DNA of 64,000 nucleotides, taken from positions 2,232,001 to 2,296,000 of the forward strand of contig CAWHDH010000021.1 in NCBI GenBank assembly GCA_963828075.1, given 5' to 3'. The notes below the pieces were generated by a model. The model was not told where the DNA came from. It made no database searches and was given only the letters and a program-made list of their open reading frames with translations. Positions 8,925 to 18,166 of this stretch are shown here, one piece after another. Positions within the stretch are counted from its first letter, which is position 1. Each line of letters starts with the position of its first letter. Made by a program: the position numbers and the translations under genes. The DNA comes from JACCYI01 sp963828075. Lineage in GTDB: Bacteria; Actinomycetota; Thermoleophilia; Solirubrobacterales; Solirubrobacteraceae.

Positions 8925-10043
8925 TCAGCCCGGGTCGAGCCCGACGAGGTCGTAGGCGCGCGTGGGCGTGGGCAGCCCGCGCAGCGCCAGCTCGCCGAGC
9001 GGGTGGGTCACGACGGCGGCCTCGGTCGCCGCGTGGACCCGCTGGCTGATCAGGATCTGCCCGGGATCGGCGACCTCGCAGAGCCGCTCGGCGAGGCTCG
9101 TCGGCGTGCCGACGGCCGCGTAGTCCCACCGCTCCCGGAACCCGACGCGCCCGAGGGTGGCGTGGCCGCGGGCGACGCCGATGCCCGCCTGCAGGTCGTA
9201 GCCGACGCGGCTCCAGGTCTCCGCGAGCCCCCACACCCGGTCGCGCACGGCGATCGCCAGCCGGACCGCCCGCTCGGGGCCGTCGGGACACGGCAGCGGA
9301 TCGTTGAAGAAGACGGTGAGGCGCCCGTCCCCGGTGAAGCGCTCGAGCGTGCCCTCGAAGTCGTGGACGAGCTCACCCACCGCCGCGTGATACTCGCCGA
9401 GCACGCCCATCAGCTCCTCGGGCTCGACGGTCGCGGCGAGGTCGGTGAACCCGCGCAGGTCGCAGGAGACGACGGCGATCTCGCACCGGTGGCTCTCCAG
9501 GAACGACTCGTCGCCCGACGAGACGACGGCGTCAGCGACCTGCGGCGCCAGGAAGCGCCGCAGCCGGCCGACGCGCTCGAGCTGGCCGACCTGCTCCTGC
9601 ACCCGGCGCTCGAGCTGCTCGTTGAGCTCCCGCAATTCGGTCGTCTGCGCGGTGACGGTGTCGTGGTAGCGCTTGATGCGGAGCAGCGAGCGGACCCTCG
9701 CCAGCAGCTCCGCCTGGTCGAACGGCTTGGCGATGAAGTCGTCGGCCTCCGCCTCGAGCGCCTTGACCTTCTCCTGGTCGCCGCTGGCGGTGACCATCAC
9801 GATCGGCAGGTAGCGCGTCCGCCCGTCGGCCCGCAGGCGGCGGCAGACCTCGTAGCCGTCCATCTCAGGCATCACGATGTCGAGCAGGACGAGGTCGACC
9901 CCGCCCGCCATCGCCCGCGCGAGCGCCTCCTCCCCGGACTCGGCGGTCGTCGTGGCGTACCCGCGCGCGCTCAGGATCGCCTCGAGGAGGCGGAGGTTGC
10001 GGGGCACGTCGTCGACGATCAGGATCGTCGCCGCGTCGGTCAC
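8925..10043 (-). CDS. Response regulator with class III adenylate/guanylate cyclase output
   Basis: A 372-residue protein. Residues 1-125 are a receiver domain (ILIVDDVPRN, LLDIVMPEMDG with the phospho-Asp, and AKPF). A coiled-coil linker follows (TTELRELNEQLERRVQEQV), then a class III cyclase domain with metal-binding Asp in VVSCDLRGFTDLA and FTGDGRLTVFF. The usual adenine-contact Lys before GD is Arg here (ERFTGDG), and the usual N in the VNLAARL motif is Ser (TPTSLAERL), so base specificity and activity are uncertain. It starts with GTG on a GTGA overlap with the stop of the preceding receiver gene, as last gene of a three-gene signalling operon. Confidence 0.87.
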   Translation of the reverse strand: MTDAATILIVDDVPRNLRLLEAILSARGYATTTAESGEEALARAMAGGVDLVLLDIVMPEMDGYEVCRRLRADGRTRYLPIVMVTASGDQEKVKALEAEADDFIAKPFDQAELLARVRSLLRIKRYHDTVTAQTTELRELNEQLERRVQEQVGQLERVGRLRRFLAPQVADAVVSSGDESFLESHRCEIAVVSCDLRGFTDLAATVEPEELMGVLGEYHAAVGELVHDFEGTLERFTGDGRLTVFFNDPLPCPDGPERAVRLAIAVRDRVWGLAETWSRVGYDLQAGIGVARGHATLGRVGFRERWDYAAVGTPTSLAERLCEVADPGQILISQRVHAATEAAVVTHPLGELALRGLPTPTRAYDLVGLDPG

Positions 10044-10423
10044 GCCAGGGTCCCGCCGAGGAGCGCCTCGACCTGGCGCGGCAGGTCGCGCACGCTGATC
10101 GGCTTCTCGAGGTAGCCGTCGAACCCGGCCGCCTCGAGCCGCCGCCGGTCGTCCTCCATCGCGAACGCCGTCAGCGCCGCCACCGGGGTGGCCGCCGTGG
10201 CGGGGTCGGCGCGCAGCCGCCGCAGGGTCTCGACCCCGTCGATCCCGGGCAGCTGGATGTCCATCAGCACGGCGTCGGGTGCGTGCTCGACGGCCAGCCG
10301 GATCGCCGCCTCGCCGTCGCCGGCCTCGAGTGTCCGGTAGCCGGCGTGCTCGAGCACGTCCCGGACCAGCTTGAGGTTGCGCGGGTGGTCCTCGACGATC
10401 AGCACCAGCGCCCCGGGAGTCAC
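10040..10423 (-). CDS. Single-domain response regulator (DivK-like)
   Basis: A 127-residue stand-alone receiver: VLIVEDHPRNLKLV (acidic pocket), AVLMDIQLPGIDG (phospho-accepting Asp), PVAALTAFAM (Thr switch) and YLEKPI (conserved Lys). There is no output domain, so it probably relays phosphate or acts by protein contact, as DivK/CheY-like proteins do. GTG 10423 overlaps the stop of the hybrid kinase (GTGA), and its own stop overlaps the cyclase gene start in the same way. The strict coupling suggests the three products are made together. Confidence 0.88.
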   Translation of the reverse strand: MTPGALVLIVEDHPRNLKLVRDVLEHAGYRTLEAGDGEAAIRLAVEHAPDAVLMDIQLPGIDGVETLRRLRADPATAATPVAALTAFAMEDDRRRLEAAGFDGYLEKPISVRDLPRQVEALLGGTLA

Positions 10424-12651
10424 TGCGGCGCTTCGCAGACCGCCGCGAGCGCCTCGACGAGCTGCTCGCGGTCCACCGGCTTGACGAGGTATCGGTCGGC
10501 GCCCAGCGCCAGCCCCTTCGCGCGCTCGTCGAGCATCGAGACGATGATCACCGGGCAGTCCGCGGTCTCCGGATCGGCCTTCAGCCGCGCGAGCAGGTCC
10601 CACCCGTCGACGCGCGGGAGCAGGATGTCGAGGATCACCGCGCGCGGGTGCAGCCGCCGCGCCAGCTCGAGCCCCTCGGCGCCGTCGCGCGCGAGCGCCA
10701 TCCGGTAGCCGGCGCCCTCGAGGTGCAGGGCGAGCAGCTGGGCCGAGCGCGGGTCGTCCTCGATGACCAGGACGGTGCCGTCGCCCTCGGCCGCGTCCGG
10801 CGCGGGCGCCAGGAGCGCGGTCTCCTGGATCCTCTGAACGGGGATCGAGAACGTGAACGTGCTGCCCGCGCCGACGCGGCTCTCCATCCACAGGCGGCCG
10901 CCGTGGAGCTCGACGAAGCGCCTGGAGAGGGTCAGGCCGAGCCCGGTGCCGTCCTTGCTCGCCGCGCGGTCGCCGCGCTGGAAGGCCTCGAAGATCCGCT
11001 CGTGGTCGTCCTCGGCGATCCCGACGCCGGTGTCGCGGACCGCGACGTGCACCTCGTCGCCCACCCGGTCGGCGACGACCGCCACCGAGCCGCCGTCCGG
11101 CGTGAACTTGACGGCGTTGGTCAGCAGGTTGATCAGCACCTGCTTGAGCTTGAGCTCGTCGGCCGTGACGACCCCGACCTCGGGACTGACGTTGAGCCGG
11201 ACGGCGATGGAATGGCGCGTCGCCCGCTCGCGCACCATCGCGAGCCCGTGCTCGAGCAGGTCGGGGAGCGAGAGCGCGGTGACGTCGAGATCCATGCGGC
11301 CGGCCTCGACCTTGGAGAGGTCCAGGATCTCGTTGATGAGCTCGAGCAGGTGGCGGCCGGAGTCGCGGATGTCGCGCACGTAGTCGGCCTGGCGGTCGTT
11401 GAGCTCGCCGAACAGCCGCTCGAGCAGCACGTCGGAGAACCCGATCACCGCGTTGAGCGGCGTCCGCAGCTCGTGGGACATGCTGGCGAGGAACTCGGAC
11501 TTGTGCCGGCTCGCCACCTCGAGCTGGCGCGTCCGGAGCCCGAGCTCGCCGAACAGGCGCGCGTTGTGGATCGCGACCACCGACTGGCTCGCCAGCGTCC
11601 GCAGCAGGTCGACCGTCCGCTCCGGGAACCCGCCGGGCTCCGAGCGGCGCACGATCAGCGCGCCGATGATCTCGTCCTCGCGCAGGAGCGGCACCGCCAG
11701 CATCGACCGCCAGCCGGCGGCGAGCAGCGCGTCGATGTGCGGGTCCGGCTCCTCCGCGGCCAGATCGGGCGCCTGGCGCACCTCGCGCGCCGCGGCCGCA
11801 CGGCCCACGAACGTCGCGTCGAGGCCGATGTCCAGCGCCTGGAGCGTCGCCACGAGCTCCGGGGTGGTGCCGAAGCAGGTGCGCACCCGGAAGCGCCGGG
11901 TCTCGGGCTCGTAGCGCATCATCGAGCCGCCGTCGGCGCCCGAGAGCTGGACCGCCCGCGTGATGATGGTGGTGAGGACGGCGTCGGGGTCGAGCGTCGA
12001 GCTGACCGTCTGGCTGATCTCGCCGAGCGCATGCAGCTCGTCGACCGAGCGCGCCAGCTGGCGCTCGCGCTGCTGGAGGTCGCGGAGCAGCTGGGCGTTC
12101 TGGATCGCGATCGCGCCCTGGGCGGCGAACGTACTGAGCAGCTCGACCGTCCGCTCGTCGAACGGCGCGACCTCCTCGCGCCACAGCGTGATCACGCCGA
12201 GGACGCGGTCCTCGGCGAGCATGGGCACCCCGAAGATCGTGCGGAAGCCGCCGAGCTCGCGCGCCCGGTGCATCGCGTAGTCGGGATCGGCGAGCACGTC
12301 CGGGATCTGGACGGTGCGGCGCTCGAGCGCGACCCGCCCGACGAGCGTCCCGTGGCCGGCCTCGATGGCGATCCGCTCGAGGTGCTCGCGGTACTCGTCC
12401 GAGCCTCCGATGGCGAAGGCCAGCCGGTACGCGTCGTCGCCGAGGACGTAGATCAGCCCGGCGTCGGCGCCGCACAGGCGGACCGACTCGCGCAGCACGG
12501 TCTCGAACACCGGCTCGAGCTCGGACGCCGACCGGCCGATGGCCTCGAGCACCCGGCTCGTCGCCATCTGTCGCTCCGTCGCCTCCGCCAGATCGCGCTC
12601 GAGCTGCTCGGTCGGGTTCCGTGCAGGGTCCTCGGTCAAGGCACGGATCAT
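10420..12651 (-). CDS. Hybrid sensor histidine kinase: GAF-GAF-HisKA-HATPase-REC
   Basis: A 743-residue cytoplasmic kinase from ATG 12651 (an ATG at 12690 is also in frame). It has two GAF-like sensory domains joined by a coiled coil, a HisKA box with phospho-His (SMSHELRTPLN), the ATPase N box (LINLLTNAVKF), G boxes (DTGVGIAEDD, GTGLGL), and a C-terminal receiver (VLVIEDDPRS, VILDILLPRVDG, LVKPVD). With the next two receivers, the operon holds three REC domains for one kinase. It has no membrane segment, so it probably senses an internal signal. It diverges from the c-di-GMP gene at 12726. Confidence 0.9.
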   Translation of the reverse strand: MIRALTEDPARNPTEQLERDLAEATERQMATSRVLEAIGRSASELEPVFETVLRESVRLCGADAGLIYVLGDDAYRLAFAIGGSDEYREHLERIAIEAGHGTLVGRVALERRTVQIPDVLADPDYAMHRARELGGFRTIFGVPMLAEDRVLGVITLWREEVAPFDERTVELLSTFAAQGAIAIQNAQLLRDLQQRERQLARSVDELHALGEISQTVSSTLDPDAVLTTIITRAVQLSGADGGSMMRYEPETRRFRVRTCFGTTPELVATLQALDIGLDATFVGRAAAAREVRQAPDLAAEEPDPHIDALLAAGWRSMLAVPLLREDEIIGALIVRRSEPGGFPERTVDLLRTLASQSVVAIHNARLFGELGLRTRQLEVASRHKSEFLASMSHELRTPLNAVIGFSDVLLERLFGELNDRQADYVRDIRDSGRHLLELINEILDLSKVEAGRMDLDVTALSLPDLLEHGLAMVRERATRHSIAVRLNVSPEVGVVTADELKLKQVLINLLTNAVKFTPDGGSVAVVADRVGDEVHVAVRDTGVGIAEDDHERIFEAFQRGDRAASKDGTGLGLTLSRRFVELHGGRLWMESRVGAGSTFTFSIPVQRIQETALLAPAPDAAEGDGTVLVIEDDPRSAQLLALHLEGAGYRMALARDGAEGLELARRLHPRAVILDILLPRVDGWDLLARLKADPETADCPVIIVSMLDERAKGLALGADRYLVKPVDREQLVEALAAVCEAPQ

Positions 12652-12725
12652 CCTCGCCCGCGGGTCCCGCACGCAAGCTGACGACGGCACTCAACCTCGG
12701 GCGCGTCACGGCCGATGAACTTGGT

Positions 12726-14738
12726 GTGATCCTCTCCTCGTGCGCGCGGATCGGCGGGGCGCTCCTCGGCGCGGTCTCCTGGCGCTCGATGCCGCTGCTC
12801 GTCCGCGGGTTCCTCGGGCTCCTGCTCCTCTTCCTGGCGCTGATCGTCATTCGCGACACGACCGTGTGGCTGGACCAGCTCACGCCGGTCTACGAGATCC
12901 TCTACACGACGATCCTGTTCGGCTCCGCCGTGCTCTGCATCGCGCGCGGCGTGCTGCGCCGCGACGAGCGGGCGGCCTGGCTGGTCGTCGGGGTCGCGCT
13001 CGTCCTGTGGGCCTGCGGCGACCTCTACTGGGCGGTCGTGATCGCCGATCTTCCCGAGGAGCCGTACCCGTCGTTCGCCGACGGCCTGTGGCTCGCGTTC
13101 ATCCCCGTCTGCTACCTCGGCGTCCTGCTGCTCGTCCGCAGGCGGAGCCCCGACCTGGACTCGCGGCTGTGGCTGGACGGCATCATCGCCGCCCTCACCA
13201 CCGGCGCGCTGTGCGCGGCGGTCGTCTTCGGCGCCGTCCTGGCCTCGACGGGCGGCGAGGCCGCCGCGGTGGCGACCACCCTCGCCTATCCGCTCGGCGA
13301 CATGGTGCTGCTCGGCACGGTGATCGGCGCCATGGCCGCCGCCCGCGGTCGCCTGGATCGCAGCTGGCTGTACTTCGGCGCGGGGATCGCCGCGCTCTGC
13401 GTCACGGATTCGATCTACGTCGTGCAGGTCGCCAACGACACGCACGTCCCCGGCACGATCCTCGACAGCGGCTGGCTCGTGGGCTCGCTGCTCGTGTGCC
13501 TCGCCGCCTGGCAGCCCGCCGTGCGTCTGCGCACGACCGGCGACGAGATGCCCACCATCGTGGCGCCGATCCTGCTCGCGCTGGCCAGCCTCGCCGTGCT
13601 GGTCTACGACCACTTCGAGACCACGAACCTGCTCGCGCTCGCGCTCGCCTGCGCGGCGCTGGTCGCGGTGCTGATCCGCCTCTCGCTCACCCACCGCGAG
13701 AGCAGCGCCAACCTGGTCAGCACGCGGCACCAGGCGCGCACCGACCCACTCACGAAGCTGGGCAACCGCTTCGCGCTGCAGCGCGCCCTCGGTGACGCGC
13801 TCGCCGACCCGGCGCCCCACGTGCTGCTGATGCTCGACCTCGACGGCTTCAAGAACTACAACGACTCCTACGGGCATCCGGCCGGCGACGCGCTGCTCGC
13901 CCGGCTCGGCGCTCGCCTCGGCGCGCTCGACGGCCTGACGGCGTACCGGGTCGGCGGCGACGAGTTCTGCGTGCTCGCCGCCTGGCCGGAGGATCGGCCG
14001 GTCGAGCTGCTCGTCGACCGCACGCGGGCGGCGCTCTCGGAGCGCGGCGAGGGATTCGACATCGGGGCGTCCGTCGGCCACACGATGCTGCCCGCGGAGG
14101 CCCGCGACGCCGACGAGGCGCTACGGGTCGCCGACCGCCGGCTCTACGCGGAGAAGAACAGCGGGCGCGTCTCGGCCCGCCTGCAGAGCGCCGGCGTCCT
14201 GCGCAGCGCACTGAACGAGCGCAACCCCGAGCTGGGCGTGCACACCGAGGAGGTGGCGGCGCTCGCCGTCGACGTCGCGCGCCACCTCGGGCTCGACGAG
14301 GACGAGCTCGAGCGCGTGGCCATCGCCGCCGAGCTGCACGACATCGGCAAGATCGCGATCCCGCGGTCGATCCTCAACAAGCCGGGCCGCCTCGACGACA
14401 CCGACTGGGCCTTCATGCGGCGCCACACCGTGATCGGTGAGCGCATCGCGCAGAGCGCGCCCGCGCTCGTGGGCGTCGCCGGGCTGATCCGCTCCAGCCA
14501 CGAGCGCTGGGACGGCGCCGGCTATCCCGACCGGCTCGCCGGAGACGCCATCCCGCTCGGCTCCCAGATCGTGTTCGTCTGCGACGCCTACGCCGCCATG
14601 ACGAGCGACCGCTGCTACCAGCCGGCGATGACCCACGCCGCCGCGCTCGACGAGCTGCGCCGCAACGCGGGCACCCAGTTCTCACCGGCCGTCGTGGACG
14701 CGTTCCTCGCCGTCTGCCCGGCGCTCGTCGCGGCGTAG
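12726..14738 (+). CDS. Membrane GGDEF/HD-GYP c-di-GMP protein
   Basis: About 670 residues. The N-terminal ~340 residues carry several hydrophobic helices (FLGLLLLFLALIVI, TILFGSAVLCIA, AAWLVVGVALVLWACGDLYW and more), a membrane sensory module. A GGDEF domain follows with an intact motif (YRVGGDEFCVLA); no RxxD inhibitory site is seen at the usual place. The C-terminal HD-GYP phosphodiesterase has ELHDIGKIAIP and HERWDGAGYP. Both activities could make and break c-di-GMP. The start is uncertain: GTG 12726 is used, ATG 12789 (MPLLVRGF) is the alternative. It is divergent from the hybrid kinase with ~75 bp between them. Confidence 0.85.
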   Translation: MILSSCARIGGALLGAVSWRSMPLLVRGFLGLLLLFLALIVIRDTTVWLDQLTPVYEILYTTILFGSAVLCIARGVLRRDERAAWLVVGVALVLWACGDLYWAVVIADLPEEPYPSFADGLWLAFIPVCYLGVLLLVRRRSPDLDSRLWLDGIIAALTTGALCAAVVFGAVLASTGGEAAAVATTLAYPLGDMVLLGTVIGAMAAARGRLDRSWLYFGAGIAALCVTDSIYVVQVANDTHVPGTILDSGWLVGSLLVCLAAWQPAVRLRTTGDEMPTIVAPILLALASLAVLVYDHFETTNLLALALACAALVAVLIRLSLTHRESSANLVSTRHQARTDPLTKLGNRFALQRALGDALADPAPHVLLMLDLDGFKNYNDSYGHPAGDALLARLGARLGALDGLTAYRVGGDEFCVLAAWPEDRPVELLVDRTRAALSERGEGFDIGASVGHTMLPAEARDADEALRVADRRLYAEKNSGRVSARLQSAGVLRSALNERNPELGVHTEEVAALAVDVARHLGLDEDELERVAIAAELHDIGKIAIPRSILNKPGRLDDTDWAFMRRHTVIGERIAQSAPALVGVAGLIRSSHERWDGAGYPDRLAGDAIPLGSQIVFVCDAYAAMTSDRCYQPAMTHAAALDELRRNAGTQFSPAVVDAFLAVCPALVAA

Positions 14739-14900
14739 TTCCGCCGACGTTAAGAACCAATAGCACCGGCCCCGGGGCGGTCGATCCCGCGGATTCTCCT
14801 GTTATTAATTCGTGACGGATGGCCGCTCGCGGGCGCGGCTCTCCCTCCCGACTCCCCCCTCGCCCTCACCCTGCGCTGCGGTGCTTGAACGCGCGTATCG

Positions 14901-16040
14901 ATGATCGACGACCTTCAGACAGAAGCACGGATCCCCGTTGAGTTTGCCTCGCCGCACGGCGTGGCCGCTCGCACGGATCCGGCTCCCCCGAAGTGGCCAC
15001 GGTGGCGCATGCTGGCCGCCGGCCCCGTGGTCGCGCTCGTCACCAGCGTCGCCGCTCTTCTCGCGACGAACGCGGCGGGCGTGCCGTTCCGCGATCCCGA
15101 TCACGTCGCCGGCCGGCGGTTGTTGATCGTCGTCGCCTTCGTCCTCGTGCTCGTCGCGCTGGACGTCGTGATCCGCGCCGGTCGTCTCACGGGTCGGCAC
15201 TGGCCGTCGGTCGCGGCGATGCGGCACGTCCGGCGCGAACGGTGGACCCCGGGCCGTGGCTGGGCGGTCGGCATCGCCCTGCTCAGCTTCTACGCGACCT
15301 ACCTGGCGTACCGCAACCTCAAGAGCGTCGTACCCCTGCTCAGGCCGGGCGAGCTCTTCGACCGTCAGCTGGCGGAGTTCGATCGCAGCCTGTTCGGCGG
15401 CAACGATCCCGCCGCGCTGATGCACACCATCCTGGGAACCGGGCTGCCGACGCACTTCCTCTCGTCGGTGTACATGCTCTTCTTCCTCTTCATCCCGGCG
15501 ACGCTCGCGCTCGCCGTCGTCTTCTCGCGGAACCTGCAGGCGGGCATCTTCTTCGTCACCGCGATGTCGCTCAACTGGGTCCTGGGCGCGGCGAGCTACT
15601 TCCTGCTGCCCTCGCTGGGGCCGATCTACTACGACCCGGCCGCCTTCTCGCAGCTGCCGGGGACCGGGGTCTCCCGCCTGCAGGAGATCCTGCTCGACCA
15701 GCGGCTCGAGTTCCTCAGTGACCCGGTGGCGGGCTCGGCGCAGAGCATCGGCGCGTTCGGCTCGGTGCACGTCTCGGTCTTCTTCACCGCCGCGGTCGCG
15801 GCCCATCTGCTGGGCGTCGGGCGGCGCATGAAGGTCGCGGCGTGGCTCCTGCTCGCGCTGACCTCCGCGGCCACCATCCACCTCGGGTGGCACTACTTCC
15901 TCGACGACCTCGGCGGCCTGGTCATCGGCGTGATGGCACTCGCGATGTCCCGCGCGCTGACCGGCTACGACCTCGGGATCGCCCGGCGGCTGTCCGCGCG
16001 AGTTCCGGATCGGCGTGATGCACTCAAGTCCGCGGCTTGA
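14901..16040 (+). CDS. PAP2-superfamily membrane protein (inositolphosphotransferase/AUR1-like), copy 1
   Basis: A 379-residue multi-spanning membrane protein. It holds the second and third PAP2 motifs, GSVHVS (Ser-x-His) and HLGWHYFLDDLGG (G-x-H-x4-D), plus the conserved YFLLPSLGPIYY segment of the AUR1/PAP2_3 group. These enzymes move or remove phosphate-linked head groups of lipids at the membrane. The classic KxxxxxxRP motif is not seen, as is usual in the AUR1-like branch. The next gene is a close paralogue overlapping its 3' end, so the pair arose by tandem duplication. The lipid substrate is unknown. Confidence 0.8.
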   Translation: MIDDLQTEARIPVEFASPHGVAARTDPAPPKWPRWRMLAAGPVVALVTSVAALLATNAAGVPFRDPDHVAGRRLLIVVAFVLVLVALDVVIRAGRLTGRHWPSVAAMRHVRRERWTPGRGWAVGIALLSFYATYLAYRNLKSVVPLLRPGELFDRQLAEFDRSLFGGNDPAALMHTILGTGLPTHFLSSVYMLFFLFIPATLALAVVFSRNLQAGIFFVTAMSLNWVLGAASYFLLPSLGPIYYDPAAFSQLPGTGVSRLQEILLDQRLEFLSDPVAGSAQSIGAFGSVHVSVFFTAAVAAHLLGVGRRMKVAAWLLLALTSAATIHLGWHYFLDDLGGLVIGVMALAMSRALTGYDLGIARRLSARVPDRRDALKSAA

Positions 16041-17166
16041 TTCGCCCCGGCGGCGCATGCTGCTCGCGGGTCCCGTCGTCGCGTTCGCGATCGTCGTCTG
16101 GGCGCTGGTCGCGACGCGCAAGGTCGGGCTGCCGCTGCGCGATCCCGACCACGTCGCCGCGCTCTATCTGGCCCTCGTGGGCGCCGGCGTCGCCGGGCTC
16201 GTGGGGCTCGACATCGCGGTGCGCGCCGCTCGGCGCTCGGGCACGCGCTGGCCGTCGCGGGCGGCGATGGCCAACGTCCGCCGCGAGCGCTGGACGCCGG
16301 CGCGGGGGCTGGCGGTCGGCATCGCCCTGGTCAGCTTCTACGCGTCCTACATGGCGTATCGCAACCTCAAGAGCATCGTGCCGCTGCTCAAGCCCGGCGA
16401 GCTCTTCGACCGCCAGCTGGCCGACCTCGACCGCAGCCTCTTCGGCGGCCACGATCCCGCCGCGCTGCTGCACACCATCCTGGGGACCGGGGTCTCGACC
16501 CACGTGCTCTCGACCGCGTACGTGGCCTTCATCGTCTTCCTGCCGCTCTCGCTCGGCATCGCCCTGGTCTTCTCCCGCGACCTGCGGGCGGGCCTCTTCT
16601 ACGCGACCGCCCAGTCGCTCAACTGGCTCCTCGGCGCCGCGAGCTACTTCCTGCTGCCGTCCCTCGGGCCGATCTACTTCGACCCGGGCGCCTTCGCCGC
16701 CCTCCCGCACTCCGAGGTCACCTACCTGCAGGGCGTCCTGCTCGACCAGCGGCTCGAGTTCCTCCGCGACCCGGCGTCCGCGACGCCGCAGGCCATCGCG
16801 GGATTCGCGTCGCTGCACATATCGATGAGCCTGACCGCCCTGGCGGCGGCCTACCTCCTGGGGGCCGGGCGACGGCTGAAGATCGCGCTGTGGATCTGGA
16901 TGGGCCTGACCGTCGCCTCGACCATCTATCTGGGGTGGCACTACGTGCTCGACGACCTCGGCGGCCTGCTCATCGCCGCGCTGGCGCTCTTGATGGCGCG
17001 CGCGCTCACGGGCATCGACCTGCGTTCCGCGCGGCGCCTGCGAACGATGACCGGCTCGGCCGGGACGAGCTGGGACGGCGACGACCGGCCCTCGGAACCC
17101 GTCGCGACGCCCCGGCCGGCGGAGGCGTTCGCCGGTTCCGGTTCGCTCGACGACGCGATGCGCTGA
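16018..17166 (+). CDS. PAP2-superfamily membrane protein, copy 2 (tandem paralogue)
   Basis: A 382-residue paralogue of the preceding gene along its whole length: shared blocks include YRNLKS(V/I)VPLL, PGELFDRQLA, DRSLFGG, YFLLPSLGPIY, DQRLEFL and GWHY(F/V)LDDLGG. Here the second motif reads ASLHISMS. Compared with copy 1 it lacks ~30 N-terminal residues and has an extra charged C-terminal tail (~50 residues). It starts inside the end of copy 1 (ATG 16018 or GTG 16015), so translation is likely coupled. Products may form a heteromer or act on different lipids; both ideas are inference. Confidence 0.8.
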   Translation: MHSSPRLDSPRRRMLLAGPVVAFAIVVWALVATRKVGLPLRDPDHVAALYLALVGAGVAGLVGLDIAVRAARRSGTRWPSRAAMANVRRERWTPARGLAVGIALVSFYASYMAYRNLKSIVPLLKPGELFDRQLADLDRSLFGGHDPAALLHTILGTGVSTHVLSTAYVAFIVFLPLSLGIALVFSRDLRAGLFYATAQSLNWLLGAASYFLLPSLGPIYFDPGAFAALPHSEVTYLQGVLLDQRLEFLRDPASATPQAIAGFASLHISMSLTALAAAYLLGAGRRLKIALWIWMGLTVASTIYLGWHYVLDDLGGLLIAALALLMARALTGIDLRSARRLRTMTGSAGTSWDGDDRPSEPVATPRPAEAFAGSGSLDDAMR

Positions 17167-17170
17167 CGCG

Positions 17171-18166
17171 TCAGTCCTTGTACGGGTCGAAGGTGTCGGC
17201 GCCGGCCATGGCGACGCCGATCGGCGTCAGGCGGTGGAGGATCTCGATCGTGCCCGCGTGGGGCAGCTCGGCGCCCGCCGGGTCCTCGGTGCCGCGCAGG
17301 ATCACGCTGGGCTCGCCCATCGTCGCGCCGACGAAGCCCTCCTCGCCCGGGAACGCCGGCGTGCAGCCCTTCCGGATCACCCAGACGTCGGTGTCGAAGT
17401 GCCGCTCGCGCCAGGCGAAGTTGTGGTGGTTGTGGACTGCGTAGGTCGCCTGCGCGCCGAGGATCTCCAGGACGCGGTCGACGACGACGTCGCGGCCGGC
17501 GTAGGCGTACTCGCCGGCCAGGCTCATGGCGGTGACGTAGGACTGCCCGAGCTCTGAGTCGACGTGCAGCAGGACCGGTGGGCTGTCCATCTCGCCGTCG
17601 CCGGCGCGATCCTCGAAGCGCTTGCCCTCGGCGAGCGCGAGGAAGCCGCTGGCGGTCTTGTGGCCGAACCCGCGCGAGCCGAAGTGCACGCCGATCCAGA
17701 CCTGACCGTCGTCGCCGGCGAACAGGTCGACGTAGTGGTTGCCGGCGCCGACCGTGCCGAGCTGCTTGGCCGCGAGACCGTGAAGCTGGCGCTGCGGGGC
17801 GAAGTGGGCAGCGCGGATCGCGTCGAGCACCGGATGCTCGACGGGCTCGTCGTTCTTGCGACCGACCCCGAACGAGATGCGCTCGAAGATCGTGTCCATG
17901 ATGCGCGGAACGTCGCCCTGCACGTCGGCGACGAGCAGGTCGGTGCGGACCGCCTTGTTGCCGCAGGCGATGTCGTATCCCACGCCGGAGGGAGAGATGT
18001 GCTCGGGGTAGGCGACGACGCCGCCGATCGGCTGGGAGTAGCCGACGTGCCCGTCGGCGCACAGGCCGCCGGCCACGGCGTTGCCGGCTTCGGCACAGCG
18101 GCGCAGCTGATCGACGGCGCGCTGGTCGACCTGGCCGCGAACGGAGATCGGGATGTCGTCCGGCAT
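17171..18166 (-). CDS. rtcB: RtcB-family RNA ligase homologue with the catalytic-His segment deleted
   Basis: A 331-residue RtcB homologue. RtcB joins 2',3'-cyclic phosphate or 3'-phosphate RNA ends to 5'-OH ends with Mn and GTP. Metal ligands are present: GYDIACGNKA (Asp, Cys), GNHYVDL (His), HFGSRGFGH (His) and VHNHHNFAW (His). After GATMGEPSVILRGTEDPAGAEL the sequence jumps to PHAGTIEILHRLTPIGVAMAG. In known RtcB proteins this gap holds the HGAGR motif, whose His is guanylylated, plus ~70 or more residues. The deletion is in frame (near 17258-17270), so the reading frame is open but ligase activity is not expected. ATG 18166 has a -10-like CATAGT 6 nt upstream. Confidence 0.85.
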   Translation of the reverse strand: MPDDIPISVRGQVDQRAVDQLRRCAEAGNAVAGGLCADGHVGYSQPIGGVVAYPEHISPSGVGYDIACGNKAVRTDLLVADVQGDVPRIMDTIFERISFGVGRKNDEPVEHPVLDAIRAAHFAPQRQLHGLAAKQLGTVGAGNHYVDLFAGDDGQVWIGVHFGSRGFGHKTASGFLALAEGKRFEDRAGDGEMDSPPVLLHVDSELGQSYVTAMSLAGEYAYAGRDVVVDRVLEILGAQATYAVHNHHNFAWRERHFDTDVWVIRKGCTPAFPGEEGFVGATMGEPSVILRGTEDPAGAELPHAGTIEILHRLTPIGVAMAGADTFDPYKD

